Shown in pieces: positions 26,128-35,580 of a DNA stretch of 64,000 bases (position 1 is the stretch's first letter; the number at the start of each line of letters is the position of its first letter). The notes under the pieces were generated by a model. That model worked only from the letters and a program-made list of their open reading frames with translations. It searched no databases and was not told the origin of the DNA. Location: assembly GCF_040545425.1 (NCBI RefSeq), contig NZ_JBEPLW010000002.1; one strand, given 5' to 3'. Both the position numbers and the translations under genes were made by a program. This DNA is from Bhargavaea ullalensis. Lineage in GTDB: Bacteria > Bacillota > Bacilli > Bacillales_A > Planococcaceae.

Positions 26128-26610
26128 ATGTCGGTCATTGCCTGGACGCTCATCCTGGCCAGTTTCATCATTTCATTTGCCGGTCTGCTGTATCCGGTCA
26201 TCCCGGCCTCGCTGTTCGTGTTCCTCGGCTTCATCATCTACGGCCTGTTCTTCACGTTCGGCGACCTGCCCTGGTGGTTCTGGGCGGCGGAAGTTCTGTT
26301 CCTCATCCTGCTTTTCGGGGCCGACTTCCTGGCAAACGCCGTCGGAGTCAAGCGATTCGGCGGCTCGAAGGCGGGCATGTGGGGAAGCACGGTCGGCCTG
26401 ATCGTCGGACCGTTCGTGATTCCAGTGGCGGGCATTCTTGCCGGCCCGTTCATCGGAGCGGTCGCCGCCGAACTGATCTTCAACCGGATGCCTCCCGGCC
26501 GTGCGCTGAAGAGCGGCATCGGCTCGCTTGTCGGCTTCCTGACATCGGTTGCGGCCAAGGCGTCCATCCAGCTCGTGATGATCATTTTGTTCCTCATCGT
26601 CATTCCGTAA
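26128..26610 (+). CDS. yqgC: DUF456 membrane protein YqgC
   Basis: 160 residues, four to five membrane helices rich in Gly. The segments GFIIYGLFFTFG and GAVAAELIF fit DUF456. AAAGGAGG precedes ATG 26128. It lies between the phosphate transporter and sodA, as yqgC lies next to sodA in B. subtilis. Function unknown. Confidence 0.85.
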   Translation: MSVIAWTLILASFIISFAGLLYPVIPASLFVFLGFIIYGLFFTFGDLPWWFWAAEVLFLILLFGADFLANAVGVKRFGGSKAGMWGSTVGLIVGPFVIPVAGILAGPFIGAVAAELIFNRMPPGRALKSGIGSLVGFLTSVAAKASIQLVMIILFLIVIP

Positions 26611-26639
26611 AAACGGCCGAGCCCTCCGCCCGACCGGAT

Positions 26640-26672
26640 GCACCGCCCAAAAAGGCGGTGCATTTTGTTTGT
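26640..26672 (+). terminator. Terminator before sodA
   Basis: TGCACCGCC and GGCGGTGCA pair around CAAAAA and are followed by TTTTGTTT. Confidence 0.85.
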
Positions 26673-26739
26673 AGGGGCCCGGATATTTTGATAATGTTGA
26701 ATTGTACTCATCATTTAACGACCCGGGAGGAATGTTGAA

Positions 26740-27348
<609 letters not shown>

Positions 27349-27366
27349 TCCGCAAAAGCGGAAACC

Positions 27367-27409
27367 AGGCACACACCGGGCCCGTCCCAATGGTGTGTGC
27401 TTTTTTTGT
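27367..27409 (+). terminator. sodA terminator
   Basis: GGCACACACC pairs with GGTGTGTGC across a 13-base loop and is followed by seven T. Confidence 0.85.
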
Positions 27410-27460
27410 CGGATTGCGATACAATCAACTTTGTGAATCTATCAGGAAAGGGGGAGGCGG

Positions 27461-29653
27461 GTGAACAAGAAAAGCCGCTCAAAGCAGGAATCCCCAAAGC
27501 AGAAACTCAAGAAGCATACGCAGTTCAGGATGAATGTCCTGTTCTTCTCCATTTTCCTGCTGTTTTCGACATTGATCCTCCGTCTCGGCTATCTTCAGAT
27601 CGTCAAGGGGGATGACTACAAGCGGGAAATCGAAAGGACCGAGGAAATATCGGTGAATACGAGTGTTCCGCGCGGCCGCATCTATGACCGCAACGGACAG
27701 ATCCTTGTCGGCAATGAACCCAAAAACGCCATCACTTACACGAAGCAGCAGCGAACGACGACGGAAGACATGCTGAAGACGGCACAAAAGCTGGCGGAAC
27801 TGATCGACAAGGATCCGTCCGCCGTGACCGTTCGCGACAAAAAGGACTTCTGGATCCTCAACCACAAGGAAGAAGCCTACGACAAAGTGTCGGATGCCGA
27901 AAAGAAAAAGATCAACGGCAGCGAAACGAAGTCCAAGACCGAGCGCCAGCGTGAACTCGACAACCTGGTGCGGGACCGGATCACCGATGAAGAGATCAAT
28001 TCATTCACGCCGGAAGAACTGGAAGTGCTCGCCATCTACCGCGAAATGGCATCCGGCTACAACTACTCGCCCCAGATCATCAAAAGCGGGGACGTGACGG
28101 AAGAGGAATACGCGCTCGTCTCCGAACGCCTCGGCGACATGCCGGGCGTCAACACGACGACCGACTGGGAGCGCGTCAGGAATTCGCCGCTCGCGGTGCT
28201 CGGCACGACGACGACTCCGAAACAGGGGATCCCGCAGGACAAGCTCGATTATTACCTGTCCCGCGGCTACTCCCGAAACGACCGTGTCGGCAAGAGCTAT
28301 ATCGAGCAGCAATACGAATCCGTCCTCCAGGGACAGAAGACCGTCGCCAAAAACGTCACCGACCGGACCGGGACCGTCATCGACACGGTGGCCGTCCAGG
28401 AAGGCCGCCCCGGCAAAGACCTCGTGCTGACGATCGACAGCGAACTCCAGACGGAAGCCGAACGGATCGTTTCCGAAAAGCTGCTCGCGCTCAAGCGCAA
28501 CTACGGTTCGCAGATTCTTGACCGTGCATTCTACGTCATGCTCAACCCGAATAACGGGGAAGTGCTGGCCATGGTCGGAAAGCAGATCGTGAAAAACAAA
28601 GACGGCCAGTACGAAGTGGTGGATATTTCGTTCGGTACATACGGAATGGCCTATGAAGTCGGTTCCACCGTCAAGATGGCCACTGTGCTGACAGGCTACC
28701 AGTACGGTGCGGCGTCGATGGGGGAAGTGAAAATCGACGAACCGCTCTGGATCGGCGGGCTCAAAAAATCTTCTCTGTTCAACCCAAGAGACTATAACCG
28801 GATCCCGATCAACGACATGATGGCGCTGACCCGCTCATCGAACGTCTATATGTTCAAGATCGCCATCGCGCTCGGCGGAGGCGTCTATGAACGCAGGGCC
28901 GGCCTGTCGCTCGCGCCGGATACGATCGATAAGTTCCGCGGCTCCTTCGCTTCATTCGGGCTCGGTGCCCGAACGGGGATCGACCTCCCAAGCGAGTTTT
29001 CGGGACAGAAGGGCATCAATCCAAAACCGGGGAACGTGCTGGACTATGCAATCGGACAGTACGACACGTACACGGCGATGCAGCTCGCCCAGTATGTGTC
29101 AACCGTGGCGAATGGCGGTTACCGGATCGCCCCGCATGTCGTCAAAGAGATCCGGGAGCCATCCGTGGACGGGAAAACGCTCGGCCAGCTGTCGGAAGAG
29201 GTCCGGCCGACCATCCTGAACCGGATCGCCAACAGCAACACCGAAATCGACCGCATCCAGCAGGCCATGTATTCGGTCTACTATAACCAGCGGGGCACCG
29301 CCTACAAAGATTTCCATGACACAAAATATAAGGCCGCCGGGAAAACCGGCACCGCGCAGAAAAAATACTACGACGATCCGGAAAGCCCGTTTTACACTAA
29401 AGACACCGTCACGGTCTCCCACGTCGGATTTGCTCCGTTCGAAGAGCCCGAAATGGCCTACGCGGTCCTTGTGCCGAACGTCACGACGGTGCCGTCAAAA
29501 GTTCCGCACCCGAACAACGAAATCGCACGCCATATGGCCGACTTTTACTTTGAACTCAAAGAAAAGAGAGCGGCAGAAGGAATTTCCGGACCCGACGTGG
29601 ACTACACGCTCAAGGAGCCGGAAAACGGCGAGGCCATCCGGGAGGGCGAGTGA
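27461..29653 (+). CDS. pbpA: Class B penicillin-binding protein (PbpA-type transpeptidase)
   Basis: 730 residues. One N-terminal membrane helix (about residues 24-46), then the dimerisation/pedestal domain starting RGRIYDRNGQIL, then the transpeptidase with STVK (active serine), the SSN-type motif RSSNVYM and KTGTAQ. It cross-links peptidoglycan outside the membrane. GTG 27461 follows GGGGGAGG. The neighbourhood after sodA matches B. subtilis pbpA, which acts in cell elongation; that role is inferred here. Confidence 0.93.
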   Translation: MNKKSRSKQESPKQKLKKHTQFRMNVLFFSIFLLFSTLILRLGYLQIVKGDDYKREIERTEEISVNTSVPRGRIYDRNGQILVGNEPKNAITYTKQQRTTTEDMLKTAQKLAELIDKDPSAVTVRDKKDFWILNHKEEAYDKVSDAEKKKINGSETKSKTERQRELDNLVRDRITDEEINSFTPEELEVLAIYREMASGYNYSPQIIKSGDVTEEEYALVSERLGDMPGVNTTTDWERVRNSPLAVLGTTTTPKQGIPQDKLDYYLSRGYSRNDRVGKSYIEQQYESVLQGQKTVAKNVTDRTGTVIDTVAVQEGRPGKDLVLTIDSELQTEAERIVSEKLLALKRNYGSQILDRAFYVMLNPNNGEVLAMVGKQIVKNKDGQYEVVDISFGTYGMAYEVGSTVKMATVLTGYQYGAASMGEVKIDEPLWIGGLKKSSLFNPRDYNRIPINDMMALTRSSNVYMFKIAIALGGGVYERRAGLSLAPDTIDKFRGSFASFGLGARTGIDLPSEFSGQKGINPKPGNVLDYAIGQYDTYTAMQLAQYVSTVANGGYRIAPHVVKEIREPSVDGKTLGQLSEEVRPTILNRIANSNTEIDRIQQAMYSVYYNQRGTAYKDFHDTKYKAAGKTGTAQKKYYDDPESPFYTKDTVTVSHVGFAPFEEPEMAYAVLVPNVTTVPSKVPHPNNEIARHMADFYFELKEKRAAEGISGPDVDYTLKEPENGEAIREGE

Positions 29654-29711
29654 GGCGGAAAGGGGACTTTCCGCTTCCGTTCATATTTTTATGGACATCC
29701 GTCCGGATTAT

Positions 29712-29719
29712 GCTATAAT
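29712..29719 (+). promoter_or_regulatory. Extended -10 promoter of rpmG
   Basis: TATGCTATAAT gives an extended TGnTATAAT box (TATAAT at 29714-29719); there is no good -35. It lies 85 bases before the L33 gene. Confidence 0.6.
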
Positions 29720-29803
29720 GGAACAGTCGTATAAATCTTGCTCAAAAAATGCTCATGAATCATGCTCAACTCTTCGATCCTGTATGAGTGGGAGGGAAAT
29801 CGA

Positions 29804-29953
29804 ATGCGCGTTAATGTGACACTTGCCTGCACAGAATGCGGCGAGCGCAATTACATCACTACGAAAAACAAGCGGACCAATCCGGAACGCATTGAAATGA
29901 AGAAATTCTGCTCGCGTGACAACAAACAAACTCTGCACCGTGAAACAAAATAA
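29804..29953 (+). CDS. rpmG: Ribosomal protein bL33
   Basis: 49 residues starting MRVNVTLACTECGERNY. Cysteines at CTEC plus a single later one (KFCSRDN) show that the full four-cysteine zinc site is not kept, so it is the zinc-independent type, like B. subtilis RpmGA. GGGAGG precedes ATG 29804. Part of the 50S subunit near the E site. Confidence 0.95.
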   Translation: MRVNVTLACTECGERNYITTKNKRTNPERIEMKKFCSRDNKQTLHRETK

Positions 29954-29961
29954 GCGGATAC

Positions 29962-29993
29962 TGCCAAAACCCTCACCGGTTTTGGTTTTTTCG
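29962..29993 (+). terminator. rpmG terminator
   Basis: CCAAAACC and GGTTTTGG pair around a short loop, then TTTTTT. Confidence 0.82.
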
Positions 29994-30010
29994 TTAAAGG
30001 GGTGGGGCCG

Positions 30011-30598
30011 ATGGATAAGAAGGAAATCCGAAGGGCAGTACTGGGCTGGCTGAGGGGACTTTCCGAAGACGATCACCGGATAAAAGGCCGAAGGGCAGCG
30101 GACCGGCTGATCTCCGACAACCGGTTTGGGGAGGCCGACACGATCGGCATCACGGTCTCCAGACATCCGGAGATCGACACGCTGCCGGTGATCCGGGCCG
30201 CCTGGAAGGCCGGAAAGCGTGTGGCGGTGCCGAGGTGCCATCCCGCCGACAGAAGCATGCAGTTTCGGGAAATCACTTCCTTTGACCAGCTGGAAACCGT
30301 TTATATGGACCTGCGTGAACCGGCGGAGGGCCGGACCCGGCCGGTGGCCAAAGAGGAAATCGGCCTCATCGTCGTTCCGGGGGTGGTGTTTTCCCCGGAC
30401 GGCTTCAGAATCGGCTTCGGCGGCGGCTATTATGACCGCTACCTGGCCGGCTACCGCGGCGAAACGGTTTCGCTCGCCCTGGAAGGCCAGCTGACGGAGG
30501 GGCTGCCCGCTGAGCCGCACGACATTCCCGTCGGTTCGATCATGACGGAAAGCCGGACGATCGAATGCGGGGAGGCACGAGATGGAGACCGTTCTTGA
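30011..30598 (+). CDS. yqgN: 5-formyltetrahydrofolate cyclo-ligase
   Basis: 195 residues. The ATP/substrate motif FGGGYYDRYL and the VVPGVVFSPDGFRIG segment are diagnostic. It converts 5-formyl-THF to 5,10-methenyl-THF with ATP; FolD in this window acts on the same intermediates. ATG 30011 has AAAGGGG 8 bases upstream; GTG 30002 is too close to it. Confidence 0.93.
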   Translation: MDKKEIRRAVLGWLRGLSEDDHRIKGRRAADRLISDNRFGEADTIGITVSRHPEIDTLPVIRAAWKAGKRVAVPRCHPADRSMQFREITSFDQLETVYMDLREPAEGRTRPVAKEEIGLIVVPGVVFSPDGFRIGFGGGYYDRYLAGYRGETVSLALEGQLTEGLPAEPHDIPVGSIMTESRTIECGEARDGDRS

Positions 30599-30761
30599 TG
30601 TCATGAAACTGCTGAAGCGTTTTGGAACATATGTATACACGGGAGACCGGAACGCCGACCTTGTGCTGCTTGAAATGGAACTGCGCGAACTGCGGGAGAA
30701 CGGCATGATCGGCACCGAGGACTTCATGAAGGCGATCCTGATTTTGAGGAAAGGCGATTAG
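30582..30761 (+). CDS. yqgQ: Small conserved protein YqgQ (DUF910)
   Basis: 59 residues: it begins METVLDVMKLLKRFGTYVYT and ends ILILRKGD. The sequence fits DUF910, a small three-helix protein of unknown function. The ATG follows GGGGAGG and overlaps the cyclo-ligase gene by 17 bases. In B. subtilis yqgQ sits between gluP (rhomboid protease) and glcK (glucokinase); both neighbours are absent here. Confidence 0.88.
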   Translation: METVLDVMKLLKRFGTYVYTGDRNADLVLLEMELRELRENGMIGTEDFMKAILILRKGD

Positions 30762-30937
30762 GGGCTTCAATTCTTGAGAATTGTTGAACTTTCTCCGAGA
30801 GTGAAACTTTCCGGTGTTTGCTTCCGTCTTAATAGGGGTATACGGATTTATGCGTGCTCCAGGTATTTTCAAAGAAACCCGCCATCATATCTTGTCCGGA
30901 CCACCGGACTCTCATCCAGAAAGGGGTTAGACCAACA

Positions 30938-32839
30938 GTGACTCAATCGAAAAAGTCCAAAATCCTGCCCCTGCTGCTTATCGCAGTGGTGGCAACATGG
31001 CTGAAGACCTACCTTACCTACAAGACGAGCTTCAACCTCAATATCGATAATCCGATGCAGGAACTGATCCTTTTCATCAATCCTCTCAGCTTCCTGCTCT
31101 TCATCTACGGCATCGCCCTTTTCATGAAAACCTGGAAAGGCGCGGTCCGGTACCTGCTCACCGTCAGCACGATCCTGACCGTGGTCCTGTATGCCAACGT
31201 CGTGTTTTACCGGTTCTACAGCGACTTCATCACTTTGCCGGTCCTGTTCCAGACGAACAACTTCGGCGATCTCGGCTCGTCCGTCACGTCGAGCCTGCGC
31301 CTTCAGGATCCGCTTTACTTCATTGATATCCTCATCATCTGGTTTGCAGCCCGCAAACTGAAGGACGCCGGCGAATACCGGGTTGTCCGACCGATGATGC
31401 GCAGGATCTACTTTGTCGGCGTGGCGGCGCTGCTTGTGCTGAACCTCGGCCTCGCCGAGACGGAGCGTCCGCAGCTGCTCACGCGCAGCTTTGACCGGGA
31501 GCTTCTCGTGAAAAACCTGGGTACGTACAACTATCATCTCTATGACATTTATATCCAGTCGAAGTCGCATGCGCAGCGTGCCCTTGCCGACGGCTCCGAA
31601 CTCGCGGAGATCGAGAACTACACCGCCGCGAACTACGCAGAGCCGGACAAAGACATGTTCGGTGCGGCGAAGGGCCGCAACCTGATCGTCGTGTCCATGG
31701 AATCGCTGCAGAACTTCCCGATCAACAACGAAATGAACGGGGAAGTCGTCACGCCGTTCCTGAACAGCCTGACGCAGGACAAAGACACGTTCTACTTCTC
31801 TAACTTCTACCACCAGACCGGTCTCGGCAAAACATCCGATTCCGAGTTCCTGTTTGAGAACTCTCTGTTCGGGCTCGGCGGCGGTGCGGTATTCTTCACG
31901 CACGGCGGGAACACGTACAACTCCCTCGCCGAGAAAGTCGGCCAGTACGGCTATTCGTCCAACGTCCTGCACGCGAACAGCAAGAGCTTCTGGAACCGCG
32001 ACATGATGTACAAGGCGCTCGACATCGACAAATTCTACGACATCGACAGCTACGAGATCGGTGAAGGCGATGCCGTCAACTGGGGCATGAAGGACATCCC
32101 GTTCTTCGAGCAGTCGGCCGCACATCTGTCGGAGATCAAGCAGCCGTTCTACGCGCGGCTTACCACTCTGACGAACCACTATCCGTTCACGCTGGATGAA
32201 GAAGACATGTATATCCCTGAGTACGATTCGAACTCGAAGACGCTAAACCGGTATTTCCAGACCGTCCGCTACATGGATGAGTCGCTGAAGCTGTTCTTCG
32301 AAGACCTGAAAAAGCAGGGGCTTTACGATAACTCGATCATCGTCATGTACGGAGACCACTACGGAATTTCCGAGAACCACAACAAGGCGATGAGCCAGTA
32401 CTTGGGCGAAGAAATCACACCGCTCGTCTCGGCAGAACTTCAGAAGGTTCCGCTCTTTATCCACATTCCGGGCTATGGCAAGGGCGAGGAAGTCGACAAG
32501 CTTGCCGGTCAAATCGACCTGCGCCCGACCGTCCTTCACCTGCTCGGCATGGACACGAAGGAAGACATTGAATTCGGAACGGACATCTTCTCGCCGGAAC
32601 ACGACCAGTTCGTCGCATTCCGGGATGGCCGGTTCGTCACGCCTGACCATATCTACGCAGGTGATACGTGCTACCGGCTCGATACGAGGGAAGAGGACGA
32701 CGGGGAGGCATGCGAGCCGGGCAGCGAGAAAGCGCGCCAGGAGCTCATGTATTCCGACAAGGTCATCAACGGAGACCTTCTCCGCTTCTACGACGAGCAG
32801 CCGCAAACCGGCGAAGCCAGGATCCAGGAAGCGAAATAA
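30938..32839 (+). CDS. ltaS: Lipoteichoic acid synthase family protein (YqgS/LtaS)
   Basis: 633 residues. About five N-terminal membrane helices (residues 8-180) precede an extracellular sulfatase-fold domain. The metal site IVVSMESLQNF, the catalytic threonine in GLGKTSDSEF, and MYGDHYG are intact. The family transfers glycerol phosphate from phosphatidylglycerol to build lipoteichoic acid. GTG 30938 has AAGGGG 11 bases upstream, slightly long. Synteny with B. subtilis yqgS suggests it could be a primase-like or accessory paralogue; this cannot be decided here. Confidence 0.92.
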   Translation: MTQSKKSKILPLLLIAVVATWLKTYLTYKTSFNLNIDNPMQELILFINPLSFLLFIYGIALFMKTWKGAVRYLLTVSTILTVVLYANVVFYRFYSDFITLPVLFQTNNFGDLGSSVTSSLRLQDPLYFIDILIIWFAARKLKDAGEYRVVRPMMRRIYFVGVAALLVLNLGLAETERPQLLTRSFDRELLVKNLGTYNYHLYDIYIQSKSHAQRALADGSELAEIENYTAANYAEPDKDMFGAAKGRNLIVVSMESLQNFPINNEMNGEVVTPFLNSLTQDKDTFYFSNFYHQTGLGKTSDSEFLFENSLFGLGGGAVFFTHGGNTYNSLAEKVGQYGYSSNVLHANSKSFWNRDMMYKALDIDKFYDIDSYEIGEGDAVNWGMKDIPFFEQSAAHLSEIKQPFYARLTTLTNHYPFTLDEEDMYIPEYDSNSKTLNRYFQTVRYMDESLKLFFEDLKKQGLYDNSIIVMYGDHYGISENHNKAMSQYLGEEITPLVSAELQKVPLFIHIPGYGKGEEVDKLAGQIDLRPTVLHLLGMDTKEDIEFGTDIFSPEHDQFVAFRDGRFVTPDHIYAGDTCYRLDTREEDDGEACEPGSEKARQELMYSDKVINGDLLRFYDEQPQTGEARIQEAK

Positions 32840-32841
32840 TC

Positions 32842-32891
32842 AAAACAGGGGCACCCAAAGCCGAAAGGCTCCGGGTGCCCCTGTTTTTTAT
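32842..32891 (+). terminator. Strong terminator after ltaS
   Basis: AAACAGGGGCACCC pairs with GGGTGCCCCTGTTT around a loop that has its own small AGCC/GGCT stem; a T-run follows. Confidence 0.9.
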
Positions 32892-32907
32892 AACGGGAAG
32901 ACCGGAC

Positions 32908-32950
32908 GGAAAAGGGCCGGCACAGAATGACTGTGCCGGCCCTTTTTTTG
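32908..32950. terminator. Bidirectional terminator at the end of yqgW
   Basis: AAAGGGCCGGCACAG pairs with CTGTGCCGGCCCTTT around AATGA, with seven T on the plus side and a U-run on the minus side. Confidence 0.9.
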
Positions 32951-32952
32951 AA

Positions 32953-33132
32953 TCAATGCAGTTTTGGCGGGTAACCCTGGAAAGCGATCGTCAGGACGAC
33001 GAATGCTCCGAAAACGATAAAAGCAACGAGGTTGAAGGCGATGCTCAGGACGTTTCTCTGCTTGAAGCCCTGAACGGTGCCAACGGCTGCCAGAATGGCG
33101 ATTAAGCCGAAAAAGACCATCAATAAGTTCAT
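32953..33132 (-). CDS. yqgW: DUF2759 small membrane protein YqgW
   Basis: 59 residues with two membrane helices: MNLLMVFFGLIAILAAVG and NLVAFIVFGAFVVLTIAF. Fits DUF2759, and the place before yqgX matches B. subtilis. Function unknown. GGAAGGAG precedes ATG 33132; the seven codons upstream in frame are unlikely. Confidence 0.82.
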   Translation of the reverse strand: MNLLMVFFGLIAILAAVGTVQGFKQRNVLSIAFNLVAFIVFGAFVVLTIAFQGYPPKLH

Positions 33133-33293
33133 CGGTGACACTCCTTCCGACATGGTTCATCATAATAAATATACCGCATATAAACTCCTCTTCTATTGTA
33201 ATGTTTGGCTTGCCGTTTGTCGAGGAATATTCGTGACGAATGTATGAACATGATCCGGCGGTCCTCTGCTACAATAGGGGCGGAGGTGTCATC

Positions 33294-33935
33294 ATGATCA
33301 AATTCCATGCAATTGCACTCGGCCCCGTCCAGGCCAACTGCTATATCGCGGAAGCGGAAAATGGGGAGTGCCTTATTTTTGACCCGGGCGGCGAGCCCGA
33401 GCGGCTGATCGGGGAACTCGGGAAGATGGGGCTCCGGCCGTCAGCCGTCTACTTGACGCATGCCCATTTTGACCACATCGGGGCCCTGGAAGGCATACGG
33501 GATGAATACGGGATCCCCGCCCATCTTCATGAAGAAGAGAAAGCGTGGCTGTCCGATCCGATGCAAAACGGCTCGGGACGGTATCCGGGCCTTCCTCAAA
33601 TTCGCATGGCGGGACCGGAAGGCGTCCTTTCCGGAGAACAGGAGCACGAAGCAGGTCCGTTCAGGTTCCGCACACTGCATGTTCCGGGCCATTCCCCTGG
33701 CAGCGTGGCTTATTACTTTCCGGATGAGGGGGTGGCGGTCGCCGGTGATGCACTGTTCAAGGGCAGCATCGGAAGGACGGACCTGCCGGGCGGCGATCAC
33801 GGCAAGCTCATCCGCTCCATCCATGACAAGCTTCTTACACTGCCCGAAGAAACGGTCGTCCTCCCGGGGCACGGCGGCCCGACGACGATCGGCGATGAAA
33901 TGGCAAGCAATCCGTTTCTCAATGGATTCGGATGA
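33294..33935 (+). CDS. yqgX: MBL-fold hydrolase YqgX (glyoxalase II-like)
   Basis: 213 residues. Metal motif THAHFDH, later H in VPGHSPGS, D in VAGDALFKGSIGR and the final PGHGGPTT. This is the glyoxalase II/persulfide dioxygenase-like group; in B. subtilis YqgX is linked to bacillithiol-dependent methylglyoxal detoxification. Activity here is inferred. GGAGGTG precedes ATG 33294. Confidence 0.9.
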   Translation: MIKFHAIALGPVQANCYIAEAENGECLIFDPGGEPERLIGELGKMGLRPSAVYLTHAHFDHIGALEGIRDEYGIPAHLHEEEKAWLSDPMQNGSGRYPGLPQIRMAGPEGVLSGEQEHEAGPFRFRTLHVPGHSPGSVAYYFPDEGVAVAGDALFKGSIGRTDLPGGDHGKLIRSIHDKLLTLPEETVVLPGHGGPTTIGDEMASNPFLNGFG

Positions 33936-33960
33936 TTTCCAGGAAAAGCGGAAACAAAAA

Positions 33961-34026
33961 CTGCAGGGGGATGAGATGCTCCCGCCTGCAGTCTGGGGCA
34001 GCCGGCTCGCCGGCTGCTTTTGTTAT
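33961..34026. terminator. Two hairpins between yqgX and yqgY
   Basis: CTGCAGG...CCTGCAG (33961-33991) and GCAGCCGG/CCGGCTGC with TTTTGTT (33998-34025) stand between converging genes. The second has the better T-run. Confidence 0.72.
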
Positions 34027-34039
34027 GTACCGAAGATGA

Positions 34040-34282
34040 TCAGTGGCCTGCGCCCGGTACATGAATGAAGTTCGTATAATAGCTGAATCCGACCATAAAG
34101 ACCATCAGATACGCTCCGAGGATGTACATATACATACGTTCGGTCAGGTTCATGTACCCAAGCAGGATGAAGAATCCGGTGCTTGCCAGCATGAGAAGCG
34201 ATGGCGTCATCATGCCGCCGATATAGAACATGACTGCAAAGATGCCTGTCCAGAAGCCCATGAGCTTGTACATATTATCCAC
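34040..34282 (-). CDS. yqgY: DUF2626 membrane protein YqgY
   Basis: 80 residues with three hydrophobic helices and a methionine-rich composition (RMYMYILGAYLMVFMVGFSY). Fits DUF2626 and B. subtilis YqgY by place. Function unknown. The GTG at 34282 has AAAGGAGGG 7 bases upstream, better than the in-frame ATG three codons later. Confidence 0.85.
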   Translation of the reverse strand: MDNMYKLMGFWTGIFAVMFYIGGMMTPSLLMLASTGFFILLGYMNLTERMYMYILGAYLMVFMVGFSYYTNFIHVPGAGH

Positions 34283-34418
34283 GCGCGTTCCCTCCTTTAT
34301 CAGCGGTGCAATAATCTCCTGTTCATTATATCGGTTTTGTCTTCAAGGTGCAAACTGAATCGGAAACCGGTTTGTGACAAAAGAATGGCTGTCCTGTTTG
34401 TTTGCCGTTATTTGATTT

Positions 34419-34469
34419 TGAAGCACTTTTTGATGCCAAATTGTAATTTTGGCATCAAAAAGTGCTTCA
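34419..34469. repeat. Perfect 22-bp inverted repeat upstream of comGA
   Basis: The arm TGAAGCACTTTTTGATGCCAAA (34419-34440) is repeated inverted at 34448-34469 with a 7-base TTGTAAT loop. It is AT-rich compared with its surroundings and lies in the divergent gap between yqgY and comGA. AAAT-N5-TTTT across the loop resembles one half of a ComK site with a mismatch. No T-run follows the right arm, so it is not a standard terminator. Confidence 0.85.
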
Positions 34470-34581
34470 TTTTGCAAAGTTGCGGAGTTAGCTACCCACG
34501 GGGGTATTTACCGCTTATACTCAAGGAGACGGGGAAGAGCGGTCCTTCCTTGTCCGATACCGTTGCAGAGGAGGCATGGCA

Positions 34582-35580
34582 ATGGACAATTTCATCGAAC
34601 AGAAAGCGAGGGAACTGCTCGGCGGCGCGCTGGACGGCGGTGCGACGGATCTGCATCTGAATCCGTTGGACGGCGGCTATGAAGTCCAGCACAGGAAGGA
34701 CCGCCGGATCATTACGGCTTCGGAAATCCCGGACGGCCTGGGAGAACGGATTATTTCGTTTTATAAGTATTTGTCGTCGCTCGACATCGGAGAAAGACGA
34801 AAGCCCCAGAGCGGTGCCTTCACGATGGAGTTCGGCCGTGACGAGTATTCGTTCAGGATTTCCACCTTGCCGTCGGTCAACATGAAGGAGAGCGCAGCCA
34901 TCCGGTTCCAGCTGCAGGCGGCCGCGTTGCCGGTTCGCAGGCTGACGGTCGACACCGAGAGTGCACGGCTGCTCCAGGACGCCTCGTCCCTCCGCCAGGG
35001 CATGGTCTTTTTCACTGGTCCGACCGGTTCCGGGAAGACGACGACCATGTACGCACTCACCCGGCACTGCGCCTCCGTGCTCAGCCGGCACGTCATTTCT
35101 TTGGAAGACCCGGTGGAAAGTCCGCAGCCGCATCTGCTTCAGGTGCAGGTGAATGAGCGGGCGGGAATCACTTACTCGGCCGGACTGAAGGCGATTTTAC
35201 GCCATTCGCCGGATGTCATCATGATCGGCGAGATCCGCGACGCCGAAACGGCGAAAGTGGCCGTGCAGGCCGCGCTCACCGGCCATCTTGTCCTGGCGAC
35301 GGTCCACTCGAAGGATTCCGTCGGCAGCCTGTTCCGCATGATGGAGTTCGGCATCCGGCTGGAAGAGCTGAGGCAGACGGTTGAGATGATCTGCGCACAG
35401 CGGCTCGTTGAAAACGGAGCGGGGCGGCAGGCGGTCTATGAAATTCTGCAGGGCCGGCTTCTTGCCGAAGCCTTCGAGGCGCTGAGGGAAGACCGTCCGT
35501 TCGCCATGCCGCGTCATCTGTCGCTGGACTGGAAGGAGACGGCCATTGGTGCAGATCCGGGAACGATTGCGGGCAGTTAG
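34582..35580 (+). CDS. comGA: Competence traffic ATPase ComGA
   Basis: 332 residues of the GspE/PilB family. Walker A GPTGSGKTTTMY, Asp box EDPVE and Walker B MIGEIRDAETA are intact, as is ATVHSKD. It drives assembly of the DNA-uptake pseudopilus. ATG 34582 is 7 bases after GAGGAGG; ATG 34576 is only 1 base after it. A TATACT lies about 65 bases upstream without a fair -35, consistent with activator dependence. Confidence 0.94.
   Translation: MDNFIEQKARELLGGALDGGATDLHLNPLDGGYEVQHRKDRRIITASEIPDGLGERIISFYKYLSSLDIGERRKPQSGAFTMEFGRDEYSFRISTLPSVNMKESAAIRFQLQAAALPVRRLTVDTESARLLQDASSLRQGMVFFTGPTGSGKTTTMYALTRHCASVLSRHVISLEDPVESPQPHLLQVQVNERAGITYSAGLKAILRHSPDVIMIGEIRDAETAKVAVQAALTGHLVLATVHSKDSVGSLFRMMEFGIRLEELRQTVEMICAQRLVENGAGRQAVYEILQGRLLAEAFEALREDRPFAMPRHLSLDWKETAIGADPGTIAGS

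Noticed and set aside
34043..34660. Plus-strand frame of 205 codons before comGA
   Set aside because: Antisense to yqgY, then runs through the 22-bp inverted repeat and into comGA out of phase.
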